Positions 7,944 to 16,065 are shown, numbered from the stretch's first letter. The stretch: DNA of 20,845 nucleotides from Patescibacteria group bacterium (GCA_023381035.1 JAMCTK010000061.1:1-20845); one strand, 5' to 3'. Numbers and translations: made by a program. Notes: generated by a model not told the origin, from the sequence alone.

Positions 7944-8307
7944 GATTGTCTCCAAAATTCCCAGAGGCAAAGTCGCTTCGTACAAACAGGTTGCAGATGC
8001 AGTAAAAACAACCCCAAGAGTTGTGGGTTTTGCCTTGCATGCCAATAAAAATCCAAGTTACGTTCCTTGTCACAGAGTCATAAAATCTGATGGGACTCTT
8101 GCTAAAGGATATGCTTTTGGAGGCAAAAAAAATCAAATGAAAAAATTAAAATCAGAGGGGATAAATTTTGATAAATCTGATAGAATGAATCTTTCGCAGT
8201 GCTTGCCTAACTTTATAAATCAGGATGAGAAGAAAAGGAAAAAAACCAAAGCAAAAACCCGTCTGGCATATACTAGTTATCCTTACTGCAATTCTTCTGC
8301 TAATTAA
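7918..8307 (+). CDS. MGMT-like DNA alkyltransferase (Ogt C-terminal domain)
   Basis: A small protein matching the DNA-binding and active-site domain of O6-methylguanine-DNA methyltransferase. The N-terminal winged-helix part (IPRGKVASYKQVADAV, 14-29) and the active-site motif PCHRV with the acceptor Cys51 are present, followed by the family's GYAFGG (64-69). The N-terminal Ada/Ogt domain is absent, as in short MGMT-like proteins. Because Cys is kept (not Trp as in ATL proteins) it could transfer alkyl groups. The normal domain ends near residue 90; residues 100-129 are Lys-rich and then unstructured, and share 83 bp with the next gene in another frame. The original stop may have been lost by a small indel. 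Confidence 0.83.
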   Translation: MKTFQEIYKIVSKIPRGKVASYKQVADAVKTTPRVVGFALHANKNPSYVPCHRVIKSDGTLAKGYAFGGKKNQMKKLKSEGINFDKSDRMNLSQCLPNFINQDEKKRKKTKAKTRLAYTSYPYCNSSAN

Positions 8308-9103
8308 TTATTGCAATTATCTTTTCAAGAATTCTGCGGAATTTATCTATCCAATAAGCCACGACAAGCAACCGTCACCAAGAAATTATGTCTGTCAAAA
8401 AAGATCTTCCATACCGTCTAATTTATTACCGGAAGTTATTGAAAATGGCCCAAGAAATAAAAAGCAAGTTGCTCTGACTTTTGACGCTGATTTAACTTAT
8501 GGAATGCTTGATATGTTAAAAGAGAAAAAAGTTGCTACATGGTATGACAAACGCTTAAAAGAATATCTGGAAGAAAACAAAATCAAATCTACAATTTTCG
8601 TTACTGGATTATGGGTTGAAACATATAAAGATGCTGCAAGGGAAATTGCCGCAAGCCCCCTTTTTGAAATCGGAAATCATTCTTACTCCCATCCTGCATT
8701 TGCCGCAAATTGCTTTGGACTTCCACTTATAGAAAGAGACAATATTGAAAACGAAGTGGAAACTGCTCAAAAAACAATTATTTCAATAACAAAAATTTCA
8801 CCAAGGATTTTTAGATTTCCGGGAGGATGTTATGAGAAAATTGATTTAAAATCAATCTCTAAATACGGAATGAGAATTGTCCAATGGGACACTGTTGCAG
8901 GAGATGCTTTTAATCAAAACGCTCAAAACATCATTCATAATGTAACATCGAGGGTTCAAAATGGCTCAATAGTCGTAATGCATTTCAACAATAGTATTTA
9001 TTCTCCAAAAACTCTCGATGCAATTAAGGAAATCGTGCCACATTTAAAAAAACAGGGGTTTGAGTTTGTTAAGGTGTCTGATTTAATCGAAAGCACAAAC
9101 TAA
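8225..9103 (+). CDS. Membrane-anchored polysaccharide deacetylase (NodB domain)
   Basis: A 292-aa enzyme likely acting outside the membrane on peptidoglycan or another N-acetylated glycan. Residues 1-12 are basic, 13-33 form a single transmembrane anchor and about 80-285 form the NodB domain. Motif 1 is TFDAD (85-89), with the first Asp as catalytic base and the second as metal ligand. Motif 2 is HSYSH (H152 and H156 bind the metal), motif 3 RFPGG (197-201), motif 4 includes QWD (220-222) and motif 5 has H253 (VVMHF). There is an insertion of about 30 residues after motif 1 (MLDMLKEKKVATWYDKRLKE). The ATG at 8225 overlaps the MGMT-like gene by 83 bp, but the anchor lies right after it, so this start is favoured. 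It converges with the secA remnant, 2 bp away. Confidence 0.88.
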   Translation: MRRKGKKPKQKPVWHILVILTAILLLINYCNYLFKNSAEFIYPISHDKQPSPRNYVCQKRSSIPSNLLPEVIENGPRNKKQVALTFDADLTYGMLDMLKEKKVATWYDKRLKEYLEENKIKSTIFVTGLWVETYKDAAREIAASPLFEIGNHSYSHPAFAANCFGLPLIERDNIENEVETAQKTIISITKISPRIFRFPGGCYEKIDLKSISKYGMRIVQWDTVAGDAFNQNAQNIIHNVTSRVQNGSIVVMHFNNSIYSPKTLDAIKEIVPHLKKQGFEFVKVSDLIESTN

Positions 9104-9105
9104 TA

Positions 9106-9449
9106 TTAGTTGGGATAATGACACTTCTTGTATTTTTTTCCGCTTCCACACCAACAGGGATCGTTACGACCAAGCTTTTTTTGTCACTCGTTGTTGCCGA
9201 TTTAGTGTCCTGAGAATTATTCGACGTGGATACTAAAGCTGTGTTAGACCGCACTGAAGGAGCTACAACATGCTGATGCTGCTCTGCTTCTGGAGGTGAC
9301 TGTTGGATTTGAATTTTATAAATCCTATGTACAATCTCATCATCTATTGAAGCCATTAATCTATCAAACATCTCAAATCCTTCGTTCTTGTACTCAACTA
9401 ATGGATCTTTTTGCCCATAGCCTCTGAGCCCAATTCCCATGCGAATCTC
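9106..9449 (-). pseudogene. secA: Remnant of secA 3' end, truncated and frameshifted
   Basis: The minus strand encodes the SecA C-terminal region starting at GIGLRGYGQKDPLVEYKNE and running through the Ser/Thr-rich linker to the zinc-binding SEC-C motif. The 5' part of secA is missing: a TAG lies in frame at 9455-9453 and similarity ends near 9440. A run of seven A (T7 on the plus strand, 9176-9182) is one base short, so the linker frame and the SEC-C frame (LGRNDPCWCGSGKKYKKCHYPN) do not join; adding one A restores them. The stop in the SEC-C frame is at 9108-9106. It is 144/144 bp identical to the intact copy over 9295-9438, diverged in the linker, and 54/57 identical over 9122-9178. It cannot make a functional SecA. 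Confidence 0.88.
9295..9438. repeat. Left 144-bp direct repeat (secA)
   Basis: Identical base for base to 20461-20604 in the same orientation, 11,166 bp away. It forms the conserved part of the two secA 3' ends. Confidence 0.93.
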
Positions 9450-9494
9450 AGTCTAAGCCCGTTTAAAATGAAAAAAGCTTTTCCAAAGAATTCT

Positions 9495-10019
9495 TTATTT
9501 ATTTTTGATTACCTTATATTTTAATAAAATAGTTCCTTGATTATTTATTTTTTGCATAGTCAATAATTTTAATGAAATATCTCTTGGTTCTTCTATAATC
9601 ATATAATGACCTTGACCAAAAATTTTAGGCTCAACATTAACCCATAATTCATCAATTAGTTTTCGGTCAAAAAACTTCGTTGTTAATTGTGGTCCACACG
9701 CAAGCAACATCTGTTGATAGCCGACTTTTTCAAGTCGTGAAACCAAATTTTCAGGAGATTCTTGTGTGAACTCCAGCTGCCCTGGTACAGTAAGCTTGTT
9801 GTATTTTTGAGGATTCCGAGTCATAACCATAAGCAATTTCCCCTTCGCCGACCTTATTCCTTCATCATAGCCCGTGCTTCCCACTACTATTAAATTGTTT
9901 TCTTCAAGTGCTTTATAAAATTGTGTCTGGTCTTCAATAGATGCCCACTCAGATGGCCTTCTGTTCCATTTTGTTATCTTACCATCTATTGATGAAACAT
10001 ACATTGAAATAATTTTCAT
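9495..10019 (-). CDS. RibD C-terminal / dihydrofolate-reductase-like reductase
   Basis: A 174-aa protein of the RibD_C/DHFR-like fold, an NAD(P)H-dependent pterin or pyrimidine reductase family. Family signs are the N-terminal strand and loop MYVSSIDGKITKW (6-18), the VVGSTGYDEG segment (45-54), LLACGPQLTTKFF (105-117) and the ELWVNVEPKIFGQG stretch (124-137), typical of this fold. There is no RibD deaminase domain, so it is a stand-alone reductase. In bacteria lacking a normal FolA such proteins are sometimes proposed to act as dihydrofolate reductase; that is only a possibility here. folE is encoded in the same secA-bounded segment, which makes a pterin role attractive. TAGAGT ends 6 nt before the ATG, perhaps another leaderless start. 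Confidence 0.78.
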   Translation of the reverse strand: MKIISMYVSSIDGKITKWNRRPSEWASIEDQTQFYKALEENNLIVVGSTGYDEGIRSAKGKLLMVMTRNPQKYNKLTVPGQLEFTQESPENLVSRLEKVGYQQMLLACGPQLTTKFFDRKLIDELWVNVEPKIFGQGHYMIIEEPRDISLKLLTMQKINNQGTILLKYKVIKNK

Positions 10020-10655
10020 TCTTCTACTCTAATTTTCTGGAATTTGAAACGCCTCTTAAATATATAGTTTTTCTCCTCTTATTTCATGACTGCTATTTTT
10101 GGTTATTAGCTGATTATATTATATAACTTATTCAAATCTTTAACCACTGAATTTTAAAAACTATTGCAACCCTGAAGATCAAGGATTCGACATGATTCAT
10201 TTCATAGAGCAAGAAAATATGAAATCATACATAATAAGAAACTAGTTCAAATAGAACGAGCATTGGCTAGCCAGTGGGAAAAAGATGGTTTGTCTGGACA
10301 TGCATGCAATGTGCAAAAAGTTTAAGAATGTTTTAAATATTAAACGTTTGTTGAAATGGAATAAATTTTACGATATCATTTCTGGTGACTACTCTATGAA
10401 CCGCTTAATAGAAAAATTGCTCTCAAAGAAAACATCTGAAGTTCAAAGCCCCCGAAAGTATTTCTCCTATCAAGCGGTTAAAACTGTTATTAGAATACGG
10501 GCTAATATCAATTTACTTTCGTGTATGTATAATATTACGAATTCCATTTGCTCTTTAATGTCAATTTCACTAAATATAATGCAATTAAAATTTCTAGCAA
10601 TATATTTAGCTAGTATGTAGGGTTAAACAGAATTACTTAATAAAAAAGTTTTTTT
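10020..10655. other. Gene-poor stretch with possible coding remnants
   Basis: No convincing complete gene is seen in these 636 bases. An open frame on the plus strand (10285-10620, 111 aa) has no recognisable motif, no Shine-Dalgarno and low-complexity composition, so it is not called. A separate frame at 10176-10325 reads like real protein (for example KLVQIERALASQWEKDGLSG) but has no ATG; it may be the decayed end of a gene. A TATAAT at 10575-10580 could be a -10 box for the following gene but lacks a good -35. Confidence 0.5.
10176..10325 (+). pseudogene. Possible degraded coding fragment
   Basis: Between TGA at 10173-10175 and TAA at 10323-10325 the frame is open for 49 codons. It encodes a basic, helix-like segment with protein-like composition (RARKYEIIHNKKLVQIERA, then a Trp-containing turn and HACNVQKV). 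There is no ATG in frame and no upstream continuation. It may be the remains of an interrupted gene at the edge of the transferred segment; chance cannot be excluded. Confidence 0.25.
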
Positions 10656-11969
10656 ATGAATAAATTATATTTTTTTGATTTAAGACCATATCCAAAATAT
10701 TCAACCCTAACAGGTAAGTATATCGATATCCACTCTCTTATGAGTTCTATTCAGGAACCTGAAATAGTAAATAATTCAAAATTATATTTATCTAGTAAAG
10801 AAATTAATAATAAAGTTTGCACGACTAAATCTAATGCTTGGAAAAAATTGATAAGAACAATGCTTTTTTTAATTAGTGGAAAAACAATTGAAGATAAAAC
10901 GCTTAATATCTATGCAGAGGCATATCGCACTCTTGAAAAAAAATTCGCCAATAAGGTTATTTTTGACTTACAATTTGTAGCATTTTTTTCATCAATGATA
11001 TTTGGATTCCAGATATCTTACTATGGCTGGAGTGAGCAAAATAGCAATAGCATGAAAGATTTTCTCTATTTTTTAGACAAAATAATAGAAAGAAAAGACG
11101 CTTCAATTTTTGTTTCCTCAATATTTTGTGCACATAGAGAATCTGACACTACAAATAAAAACACTTTAGTTGAAAAAATTAAAGAAACAAGCGTAAATAG
11201 ATATATATATATGCTTTATTCCATATTTATGAATATTAATGCGAAAAAAGTCAATGTTAAGCTTTATCATCCTATTGGGAGAAAATATGCCCTCCCTGTC
11301 GTATTTCCAAATATTGCAAATAAATATATTTATGAGAATCGCGTCATAGAGCTCCTTGAAAAGATGAATCAACATTACCAAACAATAAAAAATTTGATTG
11401 CCTCATTAAAACTATCTTCTAGAATAGATATGCAGTTGGTAGCTCTCGATGATTTCATTAATGAAGTTGAGCAAGAATGCGAAAAAATTTGCGGCGCAAA
11501 CTGGAGGTCGATTAACAATTTTAATAATATAAAAAATGAAGATCTTAAGGTAATTGCAAGAGATATGACACTAATAGATATCAAGAGATATATGCCAGAG
11601 TTAATAGATTCTGAAAATTTAAAAATAGGAAATCTTTCAACTATAAATAAAAGTGAAAAAGAAGCTATTAATTGGTATACTGAAAAAGGACAATTGAAAT
11701 TGCACAGCAAATCTTTATATGAAACAGTTTTTTATTATCACTGGGGACAAATAACAAAAATGAATAATGGTGTCGCTATAGGAATTGATAGAGATCATGA
11801 TCTTTTTCAGGTTCAAGCTTTTTCCCTCGGTTATGCTAATAAGGTAGATATCCTTGTTAATTTTCCACTTTTGTATGCAAGGCGAACCGAATCAGAACTA
11901 TCAAGCAGTAATCTCAATTCTGTGTCAATAAGGCAATTTTGGCGTCTTTCAGAAAATTACAAAAAGTGA
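10656..11969 (+). CDS. Unrecognised 437-aa protein
   Basis: A long open frame, clearly coding by its length and mixed composition, that I cannot assign to a family. The protein begins MNKLYFFDLRPYPKYS. Residues 60-125 are helical with a hydrophobic patch (VIFDLQFVAFFSSMIFGF, about 101-118), not clearly a membrane segment. Residues 196-217 contain VKLYHPIGRKYALPVVFP, 224-275 look like a long helical or coiled-coil region, and 350-405 are strand-rich (GVAIGIDRDHDLFQVQAF, 372-389). No signal peptide, Walker motif or metal-binding cluster is visible. It ends about 100 bp before ileS in the same direction. There is no Shine-Dalgarno; a T7 run precedes the ATG. Codon use is very AT-rich, consistent with acquired DNA. 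Function unknown. Confidence 0.75.
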   Translation: MNKLYFFDLRPYPKYSTLTGKYIDIHSLMSSIQEPEIVNNSKLYLSSKEINNKVCTTKSNAWKKLIRTMLFLISGKTIEDKTLNIYAEAYRTLEKKFANKVIFDLQFVAFFSSMIFGFQISYYGWSEQNSNSMKDFLYFLDKIIERKDASIFVSSIFCAHRESDTTNKNTLVEKIKETSVNRYIYMLYSIFMNINAKKVNVKLYHPIGRKYALPVVFPNIANKYIYENRVIELLEKMNQHYQTIKNLIASLKLSSRIDMQLVALDDFINEVEQECEKICGANWRSINNFNNIKNEDLKVIARDMTLIDIKRYMPELIDSENLKIGNLSTINKSEKEAINWYTEKGQLKLHSKSLYETVFYYHWGQITKMNNGVAIGIDRDHDLFQVQAFSLGYANKVDILVNFPLLYARRTESELSSSNLNSVSIRQFWRLSENYKK

Positions 11970-12011
11970 GTATTACGCAAAACAAAGATAACGGCTTCTA
12001 GAACTGTCCTT

Positions 12012-12020
12012 GGGGGGGGG
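12012..12020 (+). repeat. G9 homopolymer upstream of ileS
   Basis: Nine consecutive G residues, striking in such AT-rich DNA. It lies 9 bp upstream of the ileS -35 box, outside any called gene. It could be a slippage-prone tract or a sequencing error. Confidence 0.6.
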
Positions 12021-12029
12021 ATGGCAAAT

Positions 12030-12058
12030 TTGTTTAGATTTAACGATTATGTTAGAAT
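12030..12058 (+). promoter_or_regulatory. ileS promoter
   Basis: TTGTTT (12030-12035), a 17-nt spacer and TAGAAT (12053-12058) with an extended TG at 12050-12051. The ATG follows 17 nt after the -10, leaving a leader of roughly 10 nt with no Shine-Dalgarno. No T-box riboswitch fits in this space. Confidence 0.55.
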
Positions 12059-12075
12059 AATTCGTATTTTGAACT

Positions 12076-14922
12076 ATGTTAAAAAAGATTGAAAATTTTC
12101 AACAACAACTTGATTTACCAAAAATTGAAGAGGAAATAGTATCCTATTGGGATGAAGTTGATGCATTTGATAAGTCAATAAGACAACGTTCCGAGAATAA
12201 AAGATTTATTTTTTATGATGGCCCCCCTTTTGCTACAGGCACCCCACATTATGGACATCTATTAGCTTCAACAATCAAAGATGTCGTTCCAAGGTATTGG
12301 GCAATGAAGGGATACAGAGTTGAACGAGTATGGGGCTGGGACTGTCATGGTCTTCCAATAGAAAATATCATTGAAAAAGAGCTTGATCTTCAAGGTGGAA
12401 AAACAGGTATCGAGAAAATGGGAATTGGCAAATTTAATGCAGCATGTCGATCTACTATCCTTCATTTCGACAAGGATTGGGAAAAACTAATTAAAAGAAT
12501 TGGACGCTGGGTAAATTTTAAGAAATCATATAAAACAATGGATAATTCCTATATGGAATCTGTATGGTGGGCGTTTAAACAACTTTTTGAAAAAGGCCTA
12601 GTGTACGAAGGACGCAAAGTGGTTCTTTATTGCCCTAGGTGCGCAACCCCTCTGTCAAATTTCGAAATTGCGATGGATAATTCGTATAAAAATATTGAAG
12701 ACAACTCTTTGTTTGTCTCTTTTAAGCGAAAAGGCTCAAGCAAAGAATATTTTATTGCTTGGACGACTACCCCCTGGACATTAATTGGAAATGTTGCCCT
12801 TGTTGTTGATAAAAAAACAACGTATGTCAAGGTTGCCTGGCAAAATAACGAATATTGGGTTGCAAAAAAATTAGCAGAATCAATATTTAAACAAAAACTA
12901 ACAGATCTCGTAATCCTTGATAAAAAAAAGGGCATGGAACTAATTGGATATGAATATGAACCACTTTATAACTATATGCCTTTAGATGGAAAAAAGGCAC
13001 ATTATATCGCTTCTTCAGATTTTGTAAGCATAAAAGAGGGAACAGGAATAGTACATATTGCGGCTATTTTCGGTGAAGACGATTATAGACTAGCTCAAGA
13101 ATTAAATCTTCCCTGCATACCTACTCTCGATGAGCAAGGAAGATTTCTTTCATTCGTTACACCAATTGATGGCGTATTTTATAAAAAAGCCGAGCAGTGG
13201 ATACTAGATGATCTTCTATTAAGAGGTCTTAATTTTCGTTCTGAAAAAGTTGTTCATTCATATCCATTTTGTTATCGCTGTAATACTCCTTTATATTTTA
13301 ATGCTATTTCGGCATGGTTTATCAATGTGCAAAAACTCAAACCAGAACTTATCAAGCAGAACAAAGAAATAAAATGGTACCCAGATTATTTAAAATATGG
13401 AAGATTCGGAAAAGGTTTAAAGAGTGCGCCCGATTGGAATGTCTCGCGATCGCGCTACTGGGGAACTCCGATGCCAATTTGGATTAATCGTAAATATGGG
13501 AAAATACGCGTTATAGGTTCTTTCAATGAACTAAAAAAGTGGGCTATCTCACCGGACAACGCTAAGAACATTAAAGATTATCATAGAGAATTTTTAGATC
13601 CACTCGAGATTTGGGTAGATGACGAGAAGACGATAAGAGGAAGAAGAATTCCCGAGGTATTTGATTGCTGGGTCGAGTCGGGAAGCATGCCATTTGCTTC
13701 TATCCATTACCCATTTGAGAATAAAGAAAAGTTCGAAAAAAGTTATCCAGCTCAATTTATTTCCGAATATATTGCCCAAACTCGCGCATGGTTCTATGCA
13801 TTACATGTTTTTTCAGTTGGTTTATTTGGAAAACCTTCTTTTCAAAACGCTGTAGCAACGGGAACAATATTGGCAGAGGATGGATCTAAAATGAGTAAAT
13901 CGAAAAAAAATTACCCTGATCCGATGATTCTTATAAATAAACACGGAGTTGATCCACTTCGGCTTTACTTAATGAGCTCTACTCTTATGAAAGCAGAGGA
14001 TCTTAATTTTCACGAAAAATCTATAATTGAAATTAAGAACAGCGTCCTCAGTAAACTGTGGAATACATTTGCCTTCTATAAACTATATGCAACTCAAAAA
14101 CATGATTATAGTCTCCCGAAATCAGATAAAATCGAAGATGTAATGGATCGCTGGATTGCTTCAAAAATAGAAAAATTAACAAAAGAGGTCACAAAGTCTA
14201 TGGACAAATATAACCTTGTCTCTGCTTCACATTTAATCATGGACTTCATTGATATACTTTCTACCCGTTATCTAAGAGAAAGTAGGGATCGGCTTAAGGA
14301 TGAGAAAGGTAACGATCAGGCAAGCAGGGTGTTTGGAGCCGTGTTAAAAAGACTAATAATCCTTGCATGCCCAATTATTCCATTCTTAACAGAAGCAATA
14401 TATCAAAATCTTCTTTTTGCTCCAAAGGAATCAATTCATCTTGAAAATTGGCCTTCATATAATGAAGGCTATATTGATGATAAGCTTGAAAATGAAATTA
14501 CCCTTATTTATCAAGTTGCCGAAAAAGCACACTCAATACGCAAGGAGAAAGGTATTAAAGTCAGACAACCTCTTGCTAAGCTCCATGTTGAAGCAAAAAA
14601 TGTGCCAAGTGACGAAGTTCTTGAAATCTTAAGACAAGAAATTAATGTAGAAAAAATAGAATGGTTTGTAAATAGCAAATCTGATTTAACCGTAAATCTT
14701 GATTTAATAATTACTGAAGAACTAAGACAAAAGGGACTATTGAGGGAATCAATTCGACTAATTCAGTCTTTGAGAAAATTAGCAAACGTAAAGATCGATG
14801 AACATGTTAATGTACAGCTCCCGTCTTGGCCAGAAAAGTATGAAGAAGAAATTAAAACAAAAACATTAGTTTCAAGAATTGTTCAAGGAAATGAACCAAA
14901 AATAATTGCTATTATTCAGTAA
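12076..14922 (+). CDS. ileS: Isoleucyl-tRNA synthetase
   Basis: A 948-aa class Ia aminoacyl-tRNA synthetase that charges tRNA-Ile and edits valine. The HIGH-type motif is HYGH (58-61, in FATGTPHYGHLL), and KMSKS is at 605-609. The CP1 editing insertion includes TTWTLIGNVAL-type sequence near 230. Two Cys pairs (C186/C189 and C399/C402) resemble zinc-binding knuckles. The segment VWGWDCHGLPIENIIEKEL is typical of the archaeal/eukaryote-like IleRS group rather than the E. coli group; bacterial members of that group are often less sensitive to mupirocin, though this cannot be deduced here. The anticodon-binding domain and C-terminal region are complete. Whether this is the only ileS in the genome matters because it lies between the two secA ends. 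Confidence 0.96.
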   Translation: MLKKIENFQQQLDLPKIEEEIVSYWDEVDAFDKSIRQRSENKRFIFYDGPPFATGTPHYGHLLASTIKDVVPRYWAMKGYRVERVWGWDCHGLPIENIIEKELDLQGGKTGIEKMGIGKFNAACRSTILHFDKDWEKLIKRIGRWVNFKKSYKTMDNSYMESVWWAFKQLFEKGLVYEGRKVVLYCPRCATPLSNFEIAMDNSYKNIEDNSLFVSFKRKGSSKEYFIAWTTTPWTLIGNVALVVDKKTTYVKVAWQNNEYWVAKKLAESIFKQKLTDLVILDKKKGMELIGYEYEPLYNYMPLDGKKAHYIASSDFVSIKEGTGIVHIAAIFGEDDYRLAQELNLPCIPTLDEQGRFLSFVTPIDGVFYKKAEQWILDDLLLRGLNFRSEKVVHSYPFCYRCNTPLYFNAISAWFINVQKLKPELIKQNKEIKWYPDYLKYGRFGKGLKSAPDWNVSRSRYWGTPMPIWINRKYGKIRVIGSFNELKKWAISPDNAKNIKDYHREFLDPLEIWVDDEKTIRGRRIPEVFDCWVESGSMPFASIHYPFENKEKFEKSYPAQFISEYIAQTRAWFYALHVFSVGLFGKPSFQNAVATGTILAEDGSKMSKSKKNYPDPMILINKHGVDPLRLYLMSSTLMKAEDLNFHEKSIIEIKNSVLSKLWNTFAFYKLYATQKHDYSLPKSDKIEDVMDRWIASKIEKLTKEVTKSMDKYNLVSASHLIMDFIDILSTRYLRESRDRLKDEKGNDQASRVFGAVLKRLIILACPIIPFLTEAIYQNLLFAPKESIHLENWPSYNEGYIDDKLENEITLIYQVAEKAHSIRKEKGIKVRQPLAKLHVEAKNVPSDEVLEILRQEINVEKIEWFVNSKSDLTVNLDLIITEELRQKGLLRESIRLIQSLRKLANVKIDEHVNVQLPSWPEKYEEEIKTKTLVSRIVQGNEPKIIAIIQ

Positions 14923-14966
14923 CACCAGAGCTGTCCCATCCAATAATCGCTATAAAAAACTATAGA

Positions 14967-15479
14967 CTAAGATTTTAAGTTCTTTCTAAACCACTTATCA
15001 AAGTCTTCTTCCGCTTCGTAAATTAAACATTTTTCGTTTTCCTTAGGAAATTCAAATCCATCTGCACACGCATTAAAGTCATCAATATGAATCAAATGTC
15101 TTTGCATTTTATCATTATTTCTCCACCTTTTATAAGCACTTTCTTTAGTTATGTTAATAATAATAACTATTGGTTCAGCCCTATTGTTTTCAGCCAGAAT
15201 TCTTAGCTTATCACGCTCTTGTTTATTAAGCGCTACGGAATCGTACACTAAACTTTTAGACTGTTCTAGTAGTTTCTTTGCGCGTCGTTGAGCCTCTTTG
15301 TTAATCTCGATCCAAATCTTTTCTGGTATAAATTCCCCGTGTAATCCCAGCCCTCGTTCACTAGATATCTTATCGGGATCAACAATTTCAATTCCTTTTC
15401 TTTTTGAGATCTTTCCTGCAAATACAGATTTTCCAGCAAAAGACATGCCACTTAAAATATACATCATGGTTTTTTTCAC
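14967..15479 (-). CDS. P-loop kinase-like NTPase
   Basis: A 170-aa protein of the small AAA_33/zeta-like kinase type. The P-loop GMSFAGKS (11-18) follows a hydrophobic strand at the N-terminus. The next strand gives IVDPDKIS (32-39), and SLVYDSVALNKQERDKL (76-92) resembles the substrate-binding and helix segment of this family. ITKESAYKRWRNN (110-122) supplies lid-like Arg residues. The substrate could be a small metabolite, nucleotide or nucleic acid and cannot be told from sequence. The longest start is GTG at 15479; ATGs at 15467 and 15464 are alternatives. It lies 28 bp downstream of folE on the same strand and probably shares its transcript, and it converges with ileS (44 bp between stops). 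Confidence 0.72.
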   Translation of the reverse strand: MKKTMMYILSGMSFAGKSVFAGKISKRKGIEIVDPDKISSERGLGLHGEFIPEKIWIEINKEAQRRAKKLLEQSKSLVYDSVALNKQERDKLRILAENNRAEPIVIIINITKESAYKRWRNNDKMQRHLIHIDDFNACADGFEFPKENEKCLIYEAEEDFDKWFRKNLKS

Positions 15480-15507
15480 GCTACAACTATTCCCTTCATT
15501 ATTTCAA

Positions 15508-16065
15508 CTATTTTTGTCCAATTAAGCGAAGAAACTGATCTTGAAGAACTGTGTTCTGATTGAATTCACCTTTGAAAATTAGCGTTTTCATGTTGGATTG
15601 CGATTTCTCAACCCCCCTTGCTATATTGCAAAAGTGTTTTGCAATAAGCATTACAGCTACGCCCTTAGGTTCAAGAAGATGCATAAGCTCATTAGCAATT
15701 TGAACCGTAATTCTTTCCTGATCTTGCAAACGTCTGGAATAAATGTCTACAGCGCGAGCCAACTTGCTTAAGCCTATCATTTTTTTCTGAGGAATATATC
15801 CAATGTGCGCCGTACCCCAGAAAGGAAGCAGGTGATGTTCGCAAGTAGAAAAAAAGTCAATCTCGCCGGATGTAATAATGCCATCATAGTTATGATTCTC
15901 AAAAACCGTCATTTCTTCCGAAAGATTTCTTTTATAACCATCGAGTATTTCTAGATATGATTTAGCAACTCTTTTCGGAGTCTTGATTAATCCTTCACGT
16001 GAAACATCCTCACCAACTTCAACAAGCAAATCGGAAATAATTTTTTCAATCTTCTTTGTGTTCAT
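15508..16065 (-). CDS. folE: GTP cyclohydrolase I
   Basis: A 185-aa enzyme converting GTP to 7,8-dihydroneopterin triphosphate, the first step of folate synthesis and also used for queuosine and biopterin. Family motifs are complete: STCEHHLLPF (73-82) with zinc ligands Cys75 and His78, the third ligand Cys146 in AKHFCNIARGVEK, and the QDQERIT substrate loop (114-120). Length is normal for the compact bacterial form. No other folate gene is visible nearby apart from the RibD/DHFR-like reductase about 5.5 kb away, so the pathway served is uncertain. It is followed by the P-loop kinase on the same strand. About 160 bp separate it from the divergent insertion sequence. Confidence 0.95.
   Translation of the reverse strand: MNTKKIEKIISDLLVEVGEDVSREGLIKTPKRVAKSYLEILDGYKRNLSEEMTVFENHNYDGIITSGEIDFFSTCEHHLLPFWGTAHIGYIPQKKMIGLSKLARAVDIYSRRLQDQERITVQIANELMHLLEPKGVAVMLIAKHFCNIARGVEKSQSNMKTLIFKGEFNQNTVLQDQFLRLIGQK

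Noticed and set aside
10285..10620. 111-aa ORF in the gene-poor stretch
   Set aside because: No ribosome site, no motif and skewed composition; not distinguishable from chance in AT-rich DNA.
11970..12075. T-box or other riboswitch before ileS
   Set aside because: The distance from promoter to ATG is only 17 nt, so there is no room for a leader RNA, and no T-box sequence is present.
14923..14966. Bidirectional terminator between ileS and the kinase gene
   Set aside because: Only a 5-bp AT-only inverted repeat (CTATA/TATAG) is visible; too weak to call.
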